This document shows, piece by piece, positions 26,485 through 38,869 of a stretch of DNA of 64,000 nt (the stretch's first letter is position 1; every line of letters starts with the position of its first letter). The translations under genes were made by a program, and so were the position numbers. The notes beneath the pieces were generated by a model. The model was not told where the DNA came from. It made no database searches and was given only the letters and a program-made list of their open reading frames with translations. Origin of the DNA: Zygnema cylindricum (taxonomy: Eukaryota; Streptophyta; Zygnematophyceae; Zygnematales; Zygnemataceae); assembly GCA_037447655.1 (NCBI GenBank), contig JBBHKE010001556.1:248001-312000 (forward strand). The letters are read 5' to 3'.

Positions 26485-28970
26485 TAAGCATTAAAGACGA
26501 TCAGCTAAAGAGCACCCAAGGAGGAAAGAGAAAAACCCTCCTTACCTAGGTGATTGGAGACGAAAAGTATGACCAGGGATTGGAGATGGAAGAAGAGGAA
26601 ATGGAGGAACTTCTCCTCAATAAGAAGCTTTAGAAAAAAGATAATCATGTGAAAATATCCAGAAAGCAAAAGTGTGCATTCGGAGGCATAAGGGAGACAT
26701 TAGAGGAAGAGTGGATAATTGATATACGTGCTTCAATGCGTATGTGAAAGGACAAAAGGTGGTTCACAAAAATGAGAAACATTATCTCAATAAAAATAGA
26801 ATATGCAAATGAGAGAGAAGTAAACACAGTGTAACATGATTCCCTACCTCTAAGAAAATCCCATTACTACAACCATTCTTAACCACACATTCCATTAAAA
26901 AAGTCTTCCTTGAGTCTGATGGAAAACAAATCTTTGAGAAAGCTGAACTGAGCAATTAATTATTGATGTTTACTGTCAACCTTTCTTTACAGATGGGAGA
27001 GAGGGTATCACAAAAACTGCCCAAGTCCTAAGAACCTCCTCACAGCCCCTATCTACTAAACCCCAAACCAATCAGGTGACTGTAGCGTACAAAAAAATAC
27101 ATACAATACAAAAAATTATATACAAGGTAAAGTCTGTTCCTAAGTCGCAATACCTTCAGTTCCGTACGACACCACTCTCTCCCCGCCACTTGGCATAAAC
27201 GACGTCGTGGTTTTGTATGTTTCTTCTCTAGCATCTCATAGGATGCTGCCAACATCAATCCTTGGTGCGTTTTGTTGAAAAAGTAATTCTTAGGTCACTA
27301 TTTTATTTCCTAGACTCTAGATTGGAGAGAGAGAGTTAGGCGGAGAGCCACCATGGTTGCCTCCTTAGCAAAAAAAGAGCATACTGAGGAGAGAGAGATG
27401 GAGTTAACAAAATTTGTTGCTCTATCTCAGTTTTTATCCTAGGTTCTATCTATACCAGCATAGCCGTTGGCCTTATCTTCTTCTTAAGTCATAGAAGAAT
27501 CGATGCACCTATTGTCCAATATTTATTTACTCAATTTACGCGCGGATATTTCATTCTAACCGCGAAGGGAAAAGTACGACGGTTGCAAAGTACAAACGGT
27601 TGCAAAGAACATTCTGCACTCCGCCAGAATCGAACGGACGACGTCGATTGGAAAATTACAAACGGATGGTTCGCGTGAGCGCCGGCATAACGATATGGAT
27701 ATTTTGGTTGCTTATGCCAAAGAGTCGACATATTGACACGTGGCATGTCTCTGAAAGTCTGCAGATGCGAAAAAATCCATGGCATCGGGCATGGAAGGTA
27801 CATGGATTTCATTGGTGTCGAACAAAAGCCGTACAGAAACTATTGCGGCTAGTGTACCTTCTATTGTACAAATTGTACGTTAAAGTATTCTGATTGGTAG
27901 ATAGGTCACTAGATAAGGGTTGTGAGTAGGACTTTAGAACTTAGGAAGTTTTCTAGTACCTCTCTCCTAGAGAGCTTCTGTACATATTTGCTAACGTTGA
28001 TCAGCCATAACATTCCGCTCGGGTGAGCATTTTTAGTGATTCTTTTTGCGGCGAACACAGCGGAGTCTTGCCTTCATTGGGATGATGTCGTTCTGGATTA
28101 TTTCTTGCCTGGGTGGCTGCTATTCTTGTTCAAACTGAAGTGGGTTCAAGCTATCCTAGATGCTTAGGTTGTGCTGTGCATTCTGAGAGGCTATGGAGCC
28201 CCCAGAATTACACGTTTGGCGTAAACCGCCAAAAGGACCATTTCGGGTAGTTGGCGCCAACACGAGCCGTCCGATTACATTTCCGTTTTTATTCTCGTCC
28301 GTCCATTTATGTGGTGCACATAATGTTTTGTGCCCCTGTGTGTTTTAATCAGTTCTATGTCCAAAGCGTAGTTTTGTTTCGTTAAAAAAAAATTCACCGC
28401 TCGTACTCTTTATTACGAATTTGCGCCCCTTTGTAACGATTCTTCTACATCAACTAGATAAGGACAGTGACTAAGTCGCCTAGTAGGGACTCCTTGGGAC
28501 CGAGGATCAAATCACAGACAGCCCACCCTTGTTGATAAGGAGTACTCCTATTTCCTTCCTTCTCCTTACTCCGTCATTCTGGCTACCAAAGAGGCAGCCA
28601 TGGACTCTTCCTCTGAGAGGCTCCTACAGCGAGAACATACGAATGTGAATAGAAATTAGTTATCTTTTTCAACATTAAACCCTCGTTTACAAAGATTTGA
28701 TTTCTTTTAGACTATTTTTTTCTGTTTTTTAACCATGACCCATTTTTTTTTTAAACTATGAATAGCAACATGTACAAAAAAATGGTAAAAATGCTAACAA
28801 TATCATGTTCGTGGGCCATGTCACATTTCCGAAACAACTCCAATTTTGACTTTGTTGCCAGATATTTTCTGACCATCACAACCATTTCCATGCCTTCTTA
28901 CCAATAATACGTATAAGATATGGTATGCACGTTTTAGGAATAGGATTCGTACGTACATTTCAAAACATAG
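26485..28970. other. Intergenic, no gene recognised
   Basis: Mixed AT-rich sequence beside the retroelement. Frames under 100 codons near 27050-27890 have no recognisable motif. A short (GA)n run lies at 27325-27337. I see no RNA gene and no transposon end I can support. Confidence 0.5.
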
Positions 28971-28977
28971 GTACATG

Positions 28978-29125
28978 CTCCAAACCGAGCCAAAGGTAAA
29001 AAACCAAACCTATTGTAGAAACCAAACCTACTGCACAAACCAAACCTGCGGTACAAACCAACCTATGGTAAAAACCATAACTACGAGCCCAACCAAAACC
29101 TATGTATCAACACCAACAATATGGC
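28978..29125 (+). repeat. Degenerate ~20-bp minisatellite (AACCAAACCTA.. unit)
   Basis: Words such as AACCAAACCTA and ACAAACCAAACCTGC follow one another at roughly 18-22 bp spacing with single-base changes. The short frame here (Asn-Gln-Thr-Tyr repeats) is a by-product of the repeat and is not called as a gene. Confidence 0.7.
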
Positions 29126-30140
29126 AGAAACAAGTCCTACATATGATAAGAACAATGCCTAGAGTATTCTACACTGTTGCATCTTCACATTGGCTTTAGC
29201 ACATTCATTTCCGCATTTAGCACATCTTTTACTTTCAGGGCCAAATTGTTCATAACTAGAAAACCGATAAGTCCAATAAAGTCCACGCGTCCATAGTAAG
29301 GTCGTCCAAAATGTTGTGGAACATCAACATTACCAACAGAATCCCTTGAAATAGTAATAATATAGTGAAGAAAAAGTCTTCTTCAAATAGTAGACACAAG
29401 AAATCGCCTTAACACAAGGTAGTGACTTTGGACAATAAGCACCAAATATCTTACCATCCTAAAGACGTGACATCAACATGGGCAATAAAACCACCGACAA
29501 CGACTCATTCAGCCTTCCTTTTTGTTTTCGTGACCCACAAGTCAACCTTAACTATAATAAAAAGCATACCATGTGCCATAAACAAACAAAAAATAATGGC
29601 TTGTTTTGCTCAAAAGTAGTATAACCAATTATTTCTATTCACAACGGAAAGTACTCTCTCCAAACCGTTACCGTTTACAAAAGGCATCGAGAAAGCAAAG
29701 AGAGACAAACAACATCTCCACGATTTCGGGACATAGGCCTCTACTACAACCCTCTATTATATTCTAAAGAGTAGTAAACTAAGATACACCGCAAAACAAT
29801 TCATAAACCGATATTTTAAATTCACAAACACCCAACTTCCACGTTTAATTGACTATACATTGAGGGCCGATGAAATGAAATGAAAAGAAATGAAATGTCA
29901 CGTCACGTCACCACTCGTCCAAATGACTGGCTCGTTGGAACAAAAGGATCGTTATCCCCAATACTCCTATTGCCAAGAGCTCCAAAACCATCGCTCCAGT
30001 CTCTATCAGACCAGCGTGGTGGAGAATCGCGGGAATAGCGAGACTTCCCACGGCCGAGAAACCGGTGAGAAACTTAGCCGCATCCTCCCAACTGTAATCC
30101 CATCAAAGAAGCCAAAGAGGCAGTGGGTCAACCCAAATGC

Positions 30141-30179
30141 TCCTCCCTCCCTCCCTCCCTCCCTCCCTCCCTCCCTCCC
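30141..30179 (+). repeat. (TCCC)n microsatellite
   Basis: About nine tandem TCCC units lie within otherwise unremarkable intergenic sequence. Confidence 0.95.
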
Positions 30180-33100
30180 AGATTCAGTTTTGAGCGTCAT
30201 CAAAAGAAATAAAGGATGAAGGTGAGAAAGGACTTAAGAACGAAGGAAAGGAAGAAAAAACTTAAGAATGTTTGAAGGAAGAAAAAGCAAAAGAAAGTTT
30301 GAAGGAAGAAATAAACTTACTCTTCAGCCCCACCACCGTCCATGCTAATGAAGTCCCCAGACCCTCCTCCAGAAAAGAAAAGACACGGCATTGGAACCAG
30401 AACATACATTACAGCTGAAAAACACACAGCAAAAATACTTTTTGATGTACTCAGTATCAGTTGAAGTCATTCCAAGTTAAAATACAAAGTGTCCATTCGA
30501 ACTATCCTGACTATCAGATATAAAGTCAGTCAGTGACTTTGACACTCTCGCACTCCGTTCCAAATCAATAATGAAGTCAATTGTTTCATCTATTACAATT
30601 GTAAGTACATCACCAATCGCTATCAGAGTTACAGAATCAGTAGCATTAACACTTCATTAGAATCAACTACACTAAATTGTGTTCTCCAAGCCACGAAATA
30701 AAACAGTATTATTGACACCAATGTATGATTTTGGGTCAATAAAACTCACACAAATTAGAGTGATTAACTCCAAGCGCGATGGGCAGTGTAATATGGTCTA
30801 AACTTTAAGAATGGGCCGACTTGAACATATTGTTTTAACTTTGTGCTTGCAAATAAGTTTGTCATATATGGAGGACTTTAAAAGAAACTATGCGTCATCT
30901 AGCCACGTTCTTCCTTAACAGGCTTTATTCACCATAGTGGCAAATGAATAGTCAGTTACCAGGACCAAAGTTTCACCGAAATTAATTTATACCTGGCCAG
31001 TCTAACTGATGATGGTTGAACGCGTTCATGTTACAACAACTCAACCGAGTTCTCAATGAAAACCTCAAAAGAAAAAAAAAGGTTACCTGTTAAAAGGGGC
31101 CACCAATTGGAATACAACGCACATCCCTGCACAGAAAAAACATGACCGGAACATTTAAACTCTTGGATATGAATGCAGGTCTAACAAAGTTACAAAAGAA
31201 TGCATTGATCATGCAAAAGAAAGGTATGGCCCAGTTACTATAAATTAACAAAACCAAAAGAGTTTAGAGTTCAGATAATGCTCAAAATATACAATAGTTC
31301 AAAACTGGAATGCCATCCACTCTTCCGATACCTTCTGTTGCGTGCACTAGAGAACACAAAAATTACACAGCATAACATTTCTGCAAGAATAATTTCAAAT
31401 TTGAAAAGACGTAAATACCTTCTTCCTCAAGTGAATGAGTTACTCTTACGACTGACAACTTACTTATCAAATGCGAAACTTACTCACCAAAATTTGCAAA
31501 AGGATGCCGACTGAAAACAGAAACGCCAATCCTGCCAACCTAAACATGCTACGCGCCCAGCACCCCTCCGTTATACTCAGGCCGACTGTCCAAAGCAAGA
31601 CAAGCCCTAAAAAACACTTAAAAAACTAGAACTTTCAGGGAAGCAGGCATCAATTTACTTGCACTGCATAAATGAAGAAACGGAAAATTGAGTCCAGAAG
31701 TAAAGCCAATGAAGTTCAGATAAACTTTCAGCTTCTAACAGGGAAATCATACACGCTCTCTAACCGGTGTTACTTGCACAGTAATCACAGTACTTATTGA
31801 AAAAACTGACGATTTTGTAAAAACACACACATATTTGTGTACGTACGGTGATTCTTGGCTAGTATCGCCAGTCATGACGTAAGTATAATTACACAATACT
31901 ATCACTATCACATGCGTATTTGAACGAGTTAATAAGTTCAGTAAGACATACACAGGAGCACATTTTCAGAGTCCCATGAACTGAAACTATAGACTGTCCC
32001 GCAACAAATGAACATGCATATTCCTCTTTTATTTAATCTGTATTCGGAGTTGAGTTAGAATTTTACTATGATCTGAATTAAATAGTTACGGAAAAATTTA
32101 TACAAGCCCTGTAACTGCCATTACCAACGAAAGTATATCAGTATATGCACAGAAAACTGTGATTTTGTAAAAAAGGTACATTTTCTTGTACAACTACGGT
32201 GAGTACTGGCCAGTAATTACAGTAATTGCGAACGTTTAAAGCTGAATTGCAAAACAGACAAAATAAAAAAAACAAGTCACTTCTTAAAAAAGGGAAAGCT
32301 AGGGGATGACAATCACGGACAAGGAAAAACAAAATGCAGTCTGGAAAGAGCATCACAGCTTAGTCTCCTAGAGTATTACCTAGGGCTTCCTAGGGTTTTC
32401 TACGTTAATTTAGGGTTTTCCAGAGCTTTCCATGGTTCTGATAGTCTATAATGCTGTAAAATGAAACCCTATCTCTCTCTCCCTCTCTCTATCGCTCCCT
32501 CTCTCCCTCTCTCCCTCTCCCTCTCTCCTTTTCTGTAACCCCAAACAACAGCCGAGAACTCCCAAAGTTCATCAGAGCAACCTTCCATCAATAAATACTC
32601 ACACTGTAACAAAACCGCAAAAAAATGTCGCAACATCGAATCAGAAAAAGCCATGCAAAAAAACAGTAACAGAAGAAGAGTGTCAGGAAAAACTTCCGTC
32701 TTCAAATGCGTACAAGAAACTTAAGGTAACTTGAAAAGTCTCTCTCCCACATAACAACTAAATTTAGAAAAAGTGACTCTCCCTTGACGAGTAATTGAAA
32801 TATTTAGAAAATGTTCTTATATCTCGTTTGACATAAGTATCACGTCGACATACTTGATTGCAATCATCAATTTATGACTCTATTTTTCCGTACAAAATCA
32901 ACATAATTAAGTGCGACAAGTTTCTCTCTCTTTGCTGTAAAACACATTTTACTGAATTCATAAATGATGTAACAGAGATTACAGCAAGAAGGTAGGTTTT
33001 TCTAGGCATTACCAAACCCTAAAACACACCTGAGGTATTCATGTTGCTTTCGCTTTTAAAACTTGTAAAGAAACCCTAAAATGTGTTCCTCATAAATAGT

Positions 33101-33560
33101 GAATATGGGCTACAATATGCTAAAACAATCCGTTAAAATGAGATTAAGAAATTCAAGGATGATTTCTAAGAGAGCTTCAGAATATTTCTGCTAATTTAAA
33201 TTGCAGCTTTGCTCCATGAACCGCCAAAAAATAGCCCCATCCATGATCTCGTCCAATTTTTTATTTACTTATCAATTATGAAAGTCAGAATGGTAGCCAA
33301 CTGCTTCAGTTTGGGAAGTTGAATCATAGCTCAAATGTGCGAAAACAATGGGAAGCGCTATTCGTACTTCCTCGTACTATATGCGTATTGTACCATTAAC
33401 ACCATAGAATACGAGTATAGTACGATATCACACATGGCGTTTGCAACTTGTTTTCGCACGGCTGAACTGATTTAAACTCGTTGGGGTTCATTCCACCGTT
33501 GCGTTACGTCATTTGATGTTCAAATTTCTGTGCCTTTCCATTGGCTCGGTTCCGTCGAGA
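30180..33560. other. Intergenic, no gene; simple repeats and weak foldback relics
   Basis: AT-rich sequence without a supported gene. A CT-rich simple repeat spans 32471-32532. Two weak copies resembling the foldback elements of the PP2A B'' introns occur near 31785-31885 (ends around GTAATCACAGTACT and GTATCGCCAGTCATGACG) and 32150-32230 (ends around ACTGTGATTTTG and ACTGGCCAGTAATTACAGTA). Confidence 0.5.
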
Positions 33561-33561
33561 A

Positions 33562-33592
33562 CTACACCGTCTATCGCTATTAGTATTACAGT
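33562..33592 (+). mobile_element. Solo terminus of the TA-flanked MITE family
   Basis: CTACACCGTCTATCGCTATTAG matches the CACCGYGAATCGYTATTAGCG end consensus with substitutions. No partner end in the right orientation was found nearby. Confidence 0.35.
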
Positions 33593-34333
33593 TTTTTTCG
33601 CGGCTTAAAACATCTTTTCACTCTTGTCGGATTGTGGATCTGACGGTTAGGATTGAAAGATCAGATTTTCACCTTACGATTGGCGGTCTCCATGTAAGGG
33701 TATGTCCCCATGTGCATAAGTAAGGGTTTTTTTCTGTCGTTTTACTATAAAACTTAGCGCCGTATTGCTTAAGTTACAGCCGTACGAAGGAATCACAAAT
33801 TTGTAGAGTACAATTTGCGTCATCCTCAAACTTAGGATGTTCGAAAATTTGTCGTTTTGTGTTTTTCGACCCACTTCGACGACAAAAAACCTCATCTTCA
33901 ACCTTATCTTTAAAACACATGCGCGATGTGTTTTAAAACTAGGGATTTTCTATAACCAAATAGGAACCTATGTTCGCACGTGCTGTGATTTTCAAAAAAA
34001 AACATACGATTTCCAAGGGCAAAGAAAAGTATAAAATTCCCTATGTTTTGTCCGTTTGGGTTCAACACGACGAAGAGAAGTACACAATTTGTTTGATTTT
34101 GTCCGTTTTCTTTCAGTACGTAATTTTTTTTGTTGCAGGGGTCTCGAAATTTCGATGCCATTTCACGTCGAGCGAACAGGCGACGCGAAGGCAAAGCGCA
34201 TCTTCTTCAACCGTGAAACTGAACAGGCTGGAAGGCGGTACGTCTACACATAGAGACACTTGAAAACGGGGTCCGACGGATCCGCGCTAAAATACAAAGT
34301 AAGTTCACTAAGTTACAAGTACATGGGGACATA

Positions 34334-34931
34334 CCCTAAATAACGCTAATTCAGTCGCTCGAAATATTGACTCTATCGCTTCAAATAGAGTAAATGATTC
34401 TAATTTTTTCATTATTATAATTTAGGTAGGGTTTAATTAGCGTAAAAAAATATAATATAGGTTCGTTTTAAATAGTGTGGAGTACGGATGACGTCCGACC
34501 GTGCAAAATTATACTTTTGTAAGTAAAAAGGTACAAATAATGATTTAATAGAATCGCGCTCGCACGTGAAATCGCAATAAACAAAAAATCAATCACATCG
34601 AAAAAAAACTGTTCGCATAACTCTCGTCCGCCGACTGCATCGTCGTCAGTGTGAACATTAACTGACATTCAGTGCGACAAATATTACTAACGTCATAATG
34701 ACATCAAAACTATACGGACTGACAAATTTTGTACGTCTACGTAATTTAGTGTTTATAATTTCAGCGCAGATAATTATTGCTGACATAACCCAATATAGAG
34801 TACTTACATAAATTAGAGTAAACATCCTATGTGAAAAAGTTCTATCACATAAATTAGAGTTCATTACTCTAATTGTTTTTTTTTGTTTTTTTACTCTAAT
34901 TTTTTCATTACTCTAATTACGATTCGCGGTG
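34334..34931 (+). mobile_element. MITE subfamily A, left end lost
   Basis: The interior is closely similar to 43804-44459 and, inverted, to 47140-47757. Shared landmarks are GTACGTCTACGTAATTTAGTG, AACCCAATATAGAGTACTTA and the TTACTCTAATTACGATTCGCGGTG right end, followed by TA at 34932. The left terminal repeat is missing or too diverged. No coding capacity. Confidence 0.75.
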
Positions 34932-34938
34932 TACTGTA

Positions 34939-35475
34939 CACCGCCAATCGTTATTAGCGTGGGAGTTTGATTAACGTATAATAATAATCACTGTGGTGTA
35001 CGCTATTTAAGAATTTGAAAATTTTGGAAAAAATCATACATTCTAATTGTTTGATTATGGTAATTTGGATCTTTGAAAAAAAAAATATCGGTCGCAAACA
35101 TGCTTACACTAATATAGGTCTCCGTACAAAATCTGACAAATCGTACACAAATCGTACATTCACACGGTCGAAACGCGGCTGTCGGACGAATATGTGAGAA
35201 CGGGATTTTTTACGACCTGGTTTTTTTTCCTTCTTAGAACGCACATTCTCATGCTTCTGCGGTTACTAAAACTAATTTATTGTAATTTTTAACTTAAAAA
35301 GGTACATTTATGTACGGTATGACACTGACCGTACACACTATATTTAAGAGACAACGTACTGAAAATAACCCTAAATAGAATAAAGAAAAAAATAGAATGA
35401 ACTACACTAATGGAGAATAAAAAAAAAAAAGCGGGACGGAATTAGTGTACACAACGCTAATAACAATTGGCGGTG
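34939..35475 (+). mobile_element. MITE subfamily B, complete
   Basis: It starts CACCGCCAATCGTTATTAGCG after TA (34937-34938) and ends CGCTAATAACAATTGGCGGTG before TA (35476-35477). It is 537 bp and non-coding. The interior is similar to 37522-38069 (shared GACGAATATGTGAGAACG, CACTAATATAGGT and AATCTGACAAAT). It abuts the subfamily A element on its left with only a few bases between. Confidence 0.85.
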
Positions 35476-35482
35476 TACAGTA

Positions 35483-35506
35483 CACCGCCCATCGTTATTA
35501 GCGCTT
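35483..35506 (+). mobile_element. Unpaired MITE terminus next to the hAT-like insertion
   Basis: CACCGCCCATCGTTATTAGCG follows TA at 35481-35482, only five bases after the end of the subfamily B element. No partner was found with confidence; a degenerate candidate is AATAACGATGGGCG at 38294. The hAT-like insertion lies between the two. Confidence 0.45.
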
Positions 35507-35613
35507 TGTCGCGGCCTTTATTAGCCCAAAATCATAAATTAACGTTACTAAATATAATTAACATGGTGTTAACCATGTTATATTATGTTCATCTTTACTT
35601 CAAGTCTATTTTG

Positions 35614-37289
35614 TAGTGTTGGGTATCGGGTAAATTCATATCGCGATAATATCGATATTCGATATATCGAGTATCGATCGAGAAGAATCCTCGATATATC
35701 GTACCGAGACCAACATAAATTATCACGATATATATCGCGATGTATAGTATTTTTTAAATTTAATATTTTTATTTTTTTATATAATATGTTATTTTAGCGA
35801 AAAAGTCAAATTGTCTAATACGCCACGTACGCCGTGATTTTCGTTCCGTGACTTAAAGGGAGACGCAGCAAAATGTAACCGACAAAAAGTACTAATTCTA
35901 TAATTCTAATGATTACTTATTTGCGGTATGGTTACACACATAGAAGTCCCATGCGCATAACACGCACGGATTAAACTAACGATTACTACGTAAAGTGCGC
36001 ATCAAACGATTTCGGAATTTTTAAAATTCGTACCTTATTTTGACTTTCAGATTTCAAAAAATTTAAATATTCAATACCCTAAAAAACTGAAAAGTTCAAC
36101 GCACTAGCAGCGAGCGGCGGAATTTACGGCGTCCCCAACGGCGGCTTCCTTTTGAAGACGGAGTGTAGGACATATGAAAATACGCGCGCGCAAATGAAAC
36201 AAAACGGCTCAAGGAAGCAGCCGTTGGAGACGCCATAAATTTTGTCGCTCGCCGCTCAGAAAAAAATACGCGTGCGAGACGCCTTAAATTCCGCGGCTCG
36301 CCGCTCAGAAAAAAATACGCGTGCGAGACGCCTTAAATTCCGCGGCTCGCCGCTCAGAAAAAAATACGCGTGCGAGACGCCTTAAATTCCGCGGCTCGCC
36401 GCTCAGAAAAAAATACGCGTGCGAGACGCCTTAAATTCCGCGGCTCGCCGCTCAGAAAAAAATAGGCGTGCGAGACGCCTTAAATATCGCGGCTCGCCGC
36501 TCAGATAAAAACACGCGTGCGAGACGCTTTAAATTCCGCGGCTCGCCGCTCAAAAAAAAATACGCGTGAGCCGCTCAGAAAAAAAATACGCGCGCGCAAA
36601 TGAAGCAAAAATGCGGCATGCGGCGGAATTTACGGCGCCTCCAACGGTTAATGTCCGTACATTTTCGTACGAATTTTACGAATTTTACGAAACAAGCGAA
36701 TACTACGTAGTTTTCGTAAAAAATTCCAAATCCGTACGAATTGGACTTCTATGGTTACACAAGGAGGTCTCTGTAATAGTACGGACAATAAAATTTATGT
36801 ATTACAGAGGCCTCGGGTACATCAAGTATCGTTTGTAAATAAGTTTTACATACGTGTTCTAATATGAGTGGGTCCACGTAAGCTGACTATCAAATCTAAA
36901 AAATCATCAAATATCTGGAAACCGACCTTTTTCGTCTGGAAAATCGTACTTGCATATGACGTACGTGTACTTCACAAGTGTACCTCATCAATGTACCTCA
37001 TAGATCTCCTTCAATCTGCTGACTTTCAGGAAAAAACCGTATTTCTTTCCGGCAAAGATTTCACAGTCACTTGTCAGAATCCACGTGACTTTGATAACCT
37101 GTGAGATTTTTTTTCTTTTTTTTTCTTTTTAAAGCTTCGATATACTGGCGATACGATATATTGGCGATATATTGGCAATATATCGCAATAATTTGAAATT
37201 CGATATATCGAAGAGATATATCGATTATCGGGTACCAGAAATTCGATATAGAACGAATATCGGAAAACGGTCCTCGATACCCAACACTA
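35614..37289 (+). mobile_element. hAT-like non-autonomous DNA transposon, complete
   Basis: The 1676-bp element starts TAGTGTTGGGTATCGGGTAA and ends CGATACCCAACACTA. The inverted ends are flanked by a perfect 8-bp target duplication CTATTTTG (35606-35613 and 37290-37297). An 8-bp duplication and TAGTGTTG-type ends are the hallmark of the hAT superfamily. Both subterminal regions are rich in CGATATATCG palindromes. The interior has no transposase-like frame; it holds a 49-bp tandem array. The element must have depended on a transposase from elsewhere. Confidence 0.92.
36241..36590 (+). repeat. 49-bp tandem array inside the hAT-like element
   Basis: The unit includes GCGGCTCGCCGCTCAG, an A run, TACGCGTGCGAGACGCC and TTAAATTCC. 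Copies start at 36251, 36300, 36349, 36398, 36447 and 36496, with a degraded seventh at 36545. The first copies are almost identical, which suggests recent expansion. The units are GC-rich and contain the palindrome-like GCGGCTCGCCGC. Confidence 0.93.
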
Positions 37290-37439
37290 CTATTTTGGTA
37301 CAGAGCGTCCACATGGCATCTCCCTACAACGTTCAGGGTGTTTCGCATGCAGATTACAATAGCTTTAAGTAGCAGCTACAGTAGCCGCCGGAAATAGCGC
37401 GAATATTAATTTGATAGTCCATAAAATACTGCAATATAA

Positions 37440-37500
37440 CCTAAACTACAGTACAGTACAATACAGTACAGTACAGTACTGAACTGTAATGTACAGTACT
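37440..37500 (+). repeat. (CAGTA)n-type simple repeat
   Basis: Imperfect runs of ACAGTACAGTACAATACAG lie between the hAT-like element and the next MITE. Similar GTAC-rich runs occur at 42300-42910 and 47080-47138. Confidence 0.8.
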
Positions 37501-37521
37501 GTAATGTTAAATTTTACTGTA

Positions 37522-38069
37522 CACCGTGAATCGTTATTCGCGTAAAGGTTTCTTTAGCGTGTAGGAACAATTACCGTTATTTACGCTAATGGAGAATTTG
37601 GATTTAAAAAAAAAAAACATACATACTGGATATTTAGTTATTTACTTATAGTAATTTGGATTTAAAAAAAAATAAACACCCGCCCCAAACTTGTTTACAC
37701 TAATATAGGTTCTGTTCAAAATCTGACAAATTGTACACAAATCGTACGTTCACACAGTCAAAACGCGTTTGCCGGACGAATATGTGAGAACGTGATTTTT
37801 GACAGCCCGATTGCTTCCCCTTTTTAGAGCGCATATTCTCATGCGTCCGTGGTTACTAAAACCCATTAAATATACTTTCTCACTTAAAAAGGTACATTTT
37901 TGTACGGTCTGACATCAACCGTACAACACTCTATTTCGATGATAAAAATTGGAAAAGAACCCCTAAATGGCGTAAAAGAAAAAAAAGAATAATTTATGCT
38001 GTTTAAGAATTTGGGGAAAAAAAAAGGTACCTTAAATAGCGTCCACTACGCCAATACCGATTCACGGTG
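37522..38069 (+). mobile_element. MITE subfamily B, complete
   Basis: It starts CACCGTGAATCGTTATTCGCG after TA (37520-37521) and ends CCGATTCACGGTG before TA (38070-38071). The 548-bp interior aligns by eye with 34939-35475. Non-coding. Confidence 0.85.
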
Positions 38070-38328
38070 TAGTATACAGAATTTCCAATCCCCGCAAGTA
38101 GGTCACCCGGCGGAAGCTGTAAGCCTGTAAGGGTATTATAATCCACTTTAAATAGTGTCGATGCGAACTCAGCATGCACGGCTACAAAGTCGACACACAA
38201 ATTGGCGTAAGTGCCAGAATTGTTTCGGACATTAATACACAAAATAGCATTGGTAACTCTAGATTAACGCTTACACTAATTTTTCCTCAGCTGTAATAAC
38301 GATGGGCGTTCCACAGTAGGACGTATCC

Positions 38329-38440
38329 CATTGCGAACAGATTGAGATTTGTCTCGTTGTCGTATATGTAACTTCTTTGGCAAATGCTTTACCGTTTGCG
38401 TCCCGACAGCGAACAGATTCCCATTTGTTCGCAATGGGAA
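38329..38440. repeat. Inverted repeat, TCCCATTGCGAACA arms
   Basis: ATCCCATTGCGAACAGATT at 38328 is mirrored by TTGTTCGCAATGGGAATG at 38426, with about 80 bp between the arms. No function can be assigned. Confidence 0.6.
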
Positions 38441-38869
38441 TGTCGCCCTAACCTTTCCAATGGTCAGTTTCAAAATTGCCGAAACCGACCTCGGTTCAAA
38501 TTGAAATGGATTGAACAAGTAGACAGCCATCGACATTTGACTACAGTACTAAAAAGCTATAGGCATCATTGGGCATGATGATATGTTCGCACGCTTAGAA
38601 CATTAAGCTGTAAAATGCGAAAGTCTGTCGTTTATAGCTTTACCCCTTCAGTCCACATTATCAACTTGTTAAACCACAGTACTGACAGTACTGTACTTTC
38701 GTTATTGCAGTGTCCTCTTTCAAAATTTTAAAGAGATCGCACATTTGAAATTTCAAATTTGTAATGCTTTAAATGTGAAGGTTTTCCTGACTCCTTTCTC
38801 CCAGTCTCTTTCGTTTTCACTCTCTCCTTTTCTTTGGTTTGGAGACATTGCTTTTCTTCTACTGAGACT

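Noticed and set aside
27531-27893. Overlapping frames of 93-97 codons on both strands
   Set aside because: No recognisable motif, no splice context, and both strands are equally open, so no gene can be supported.
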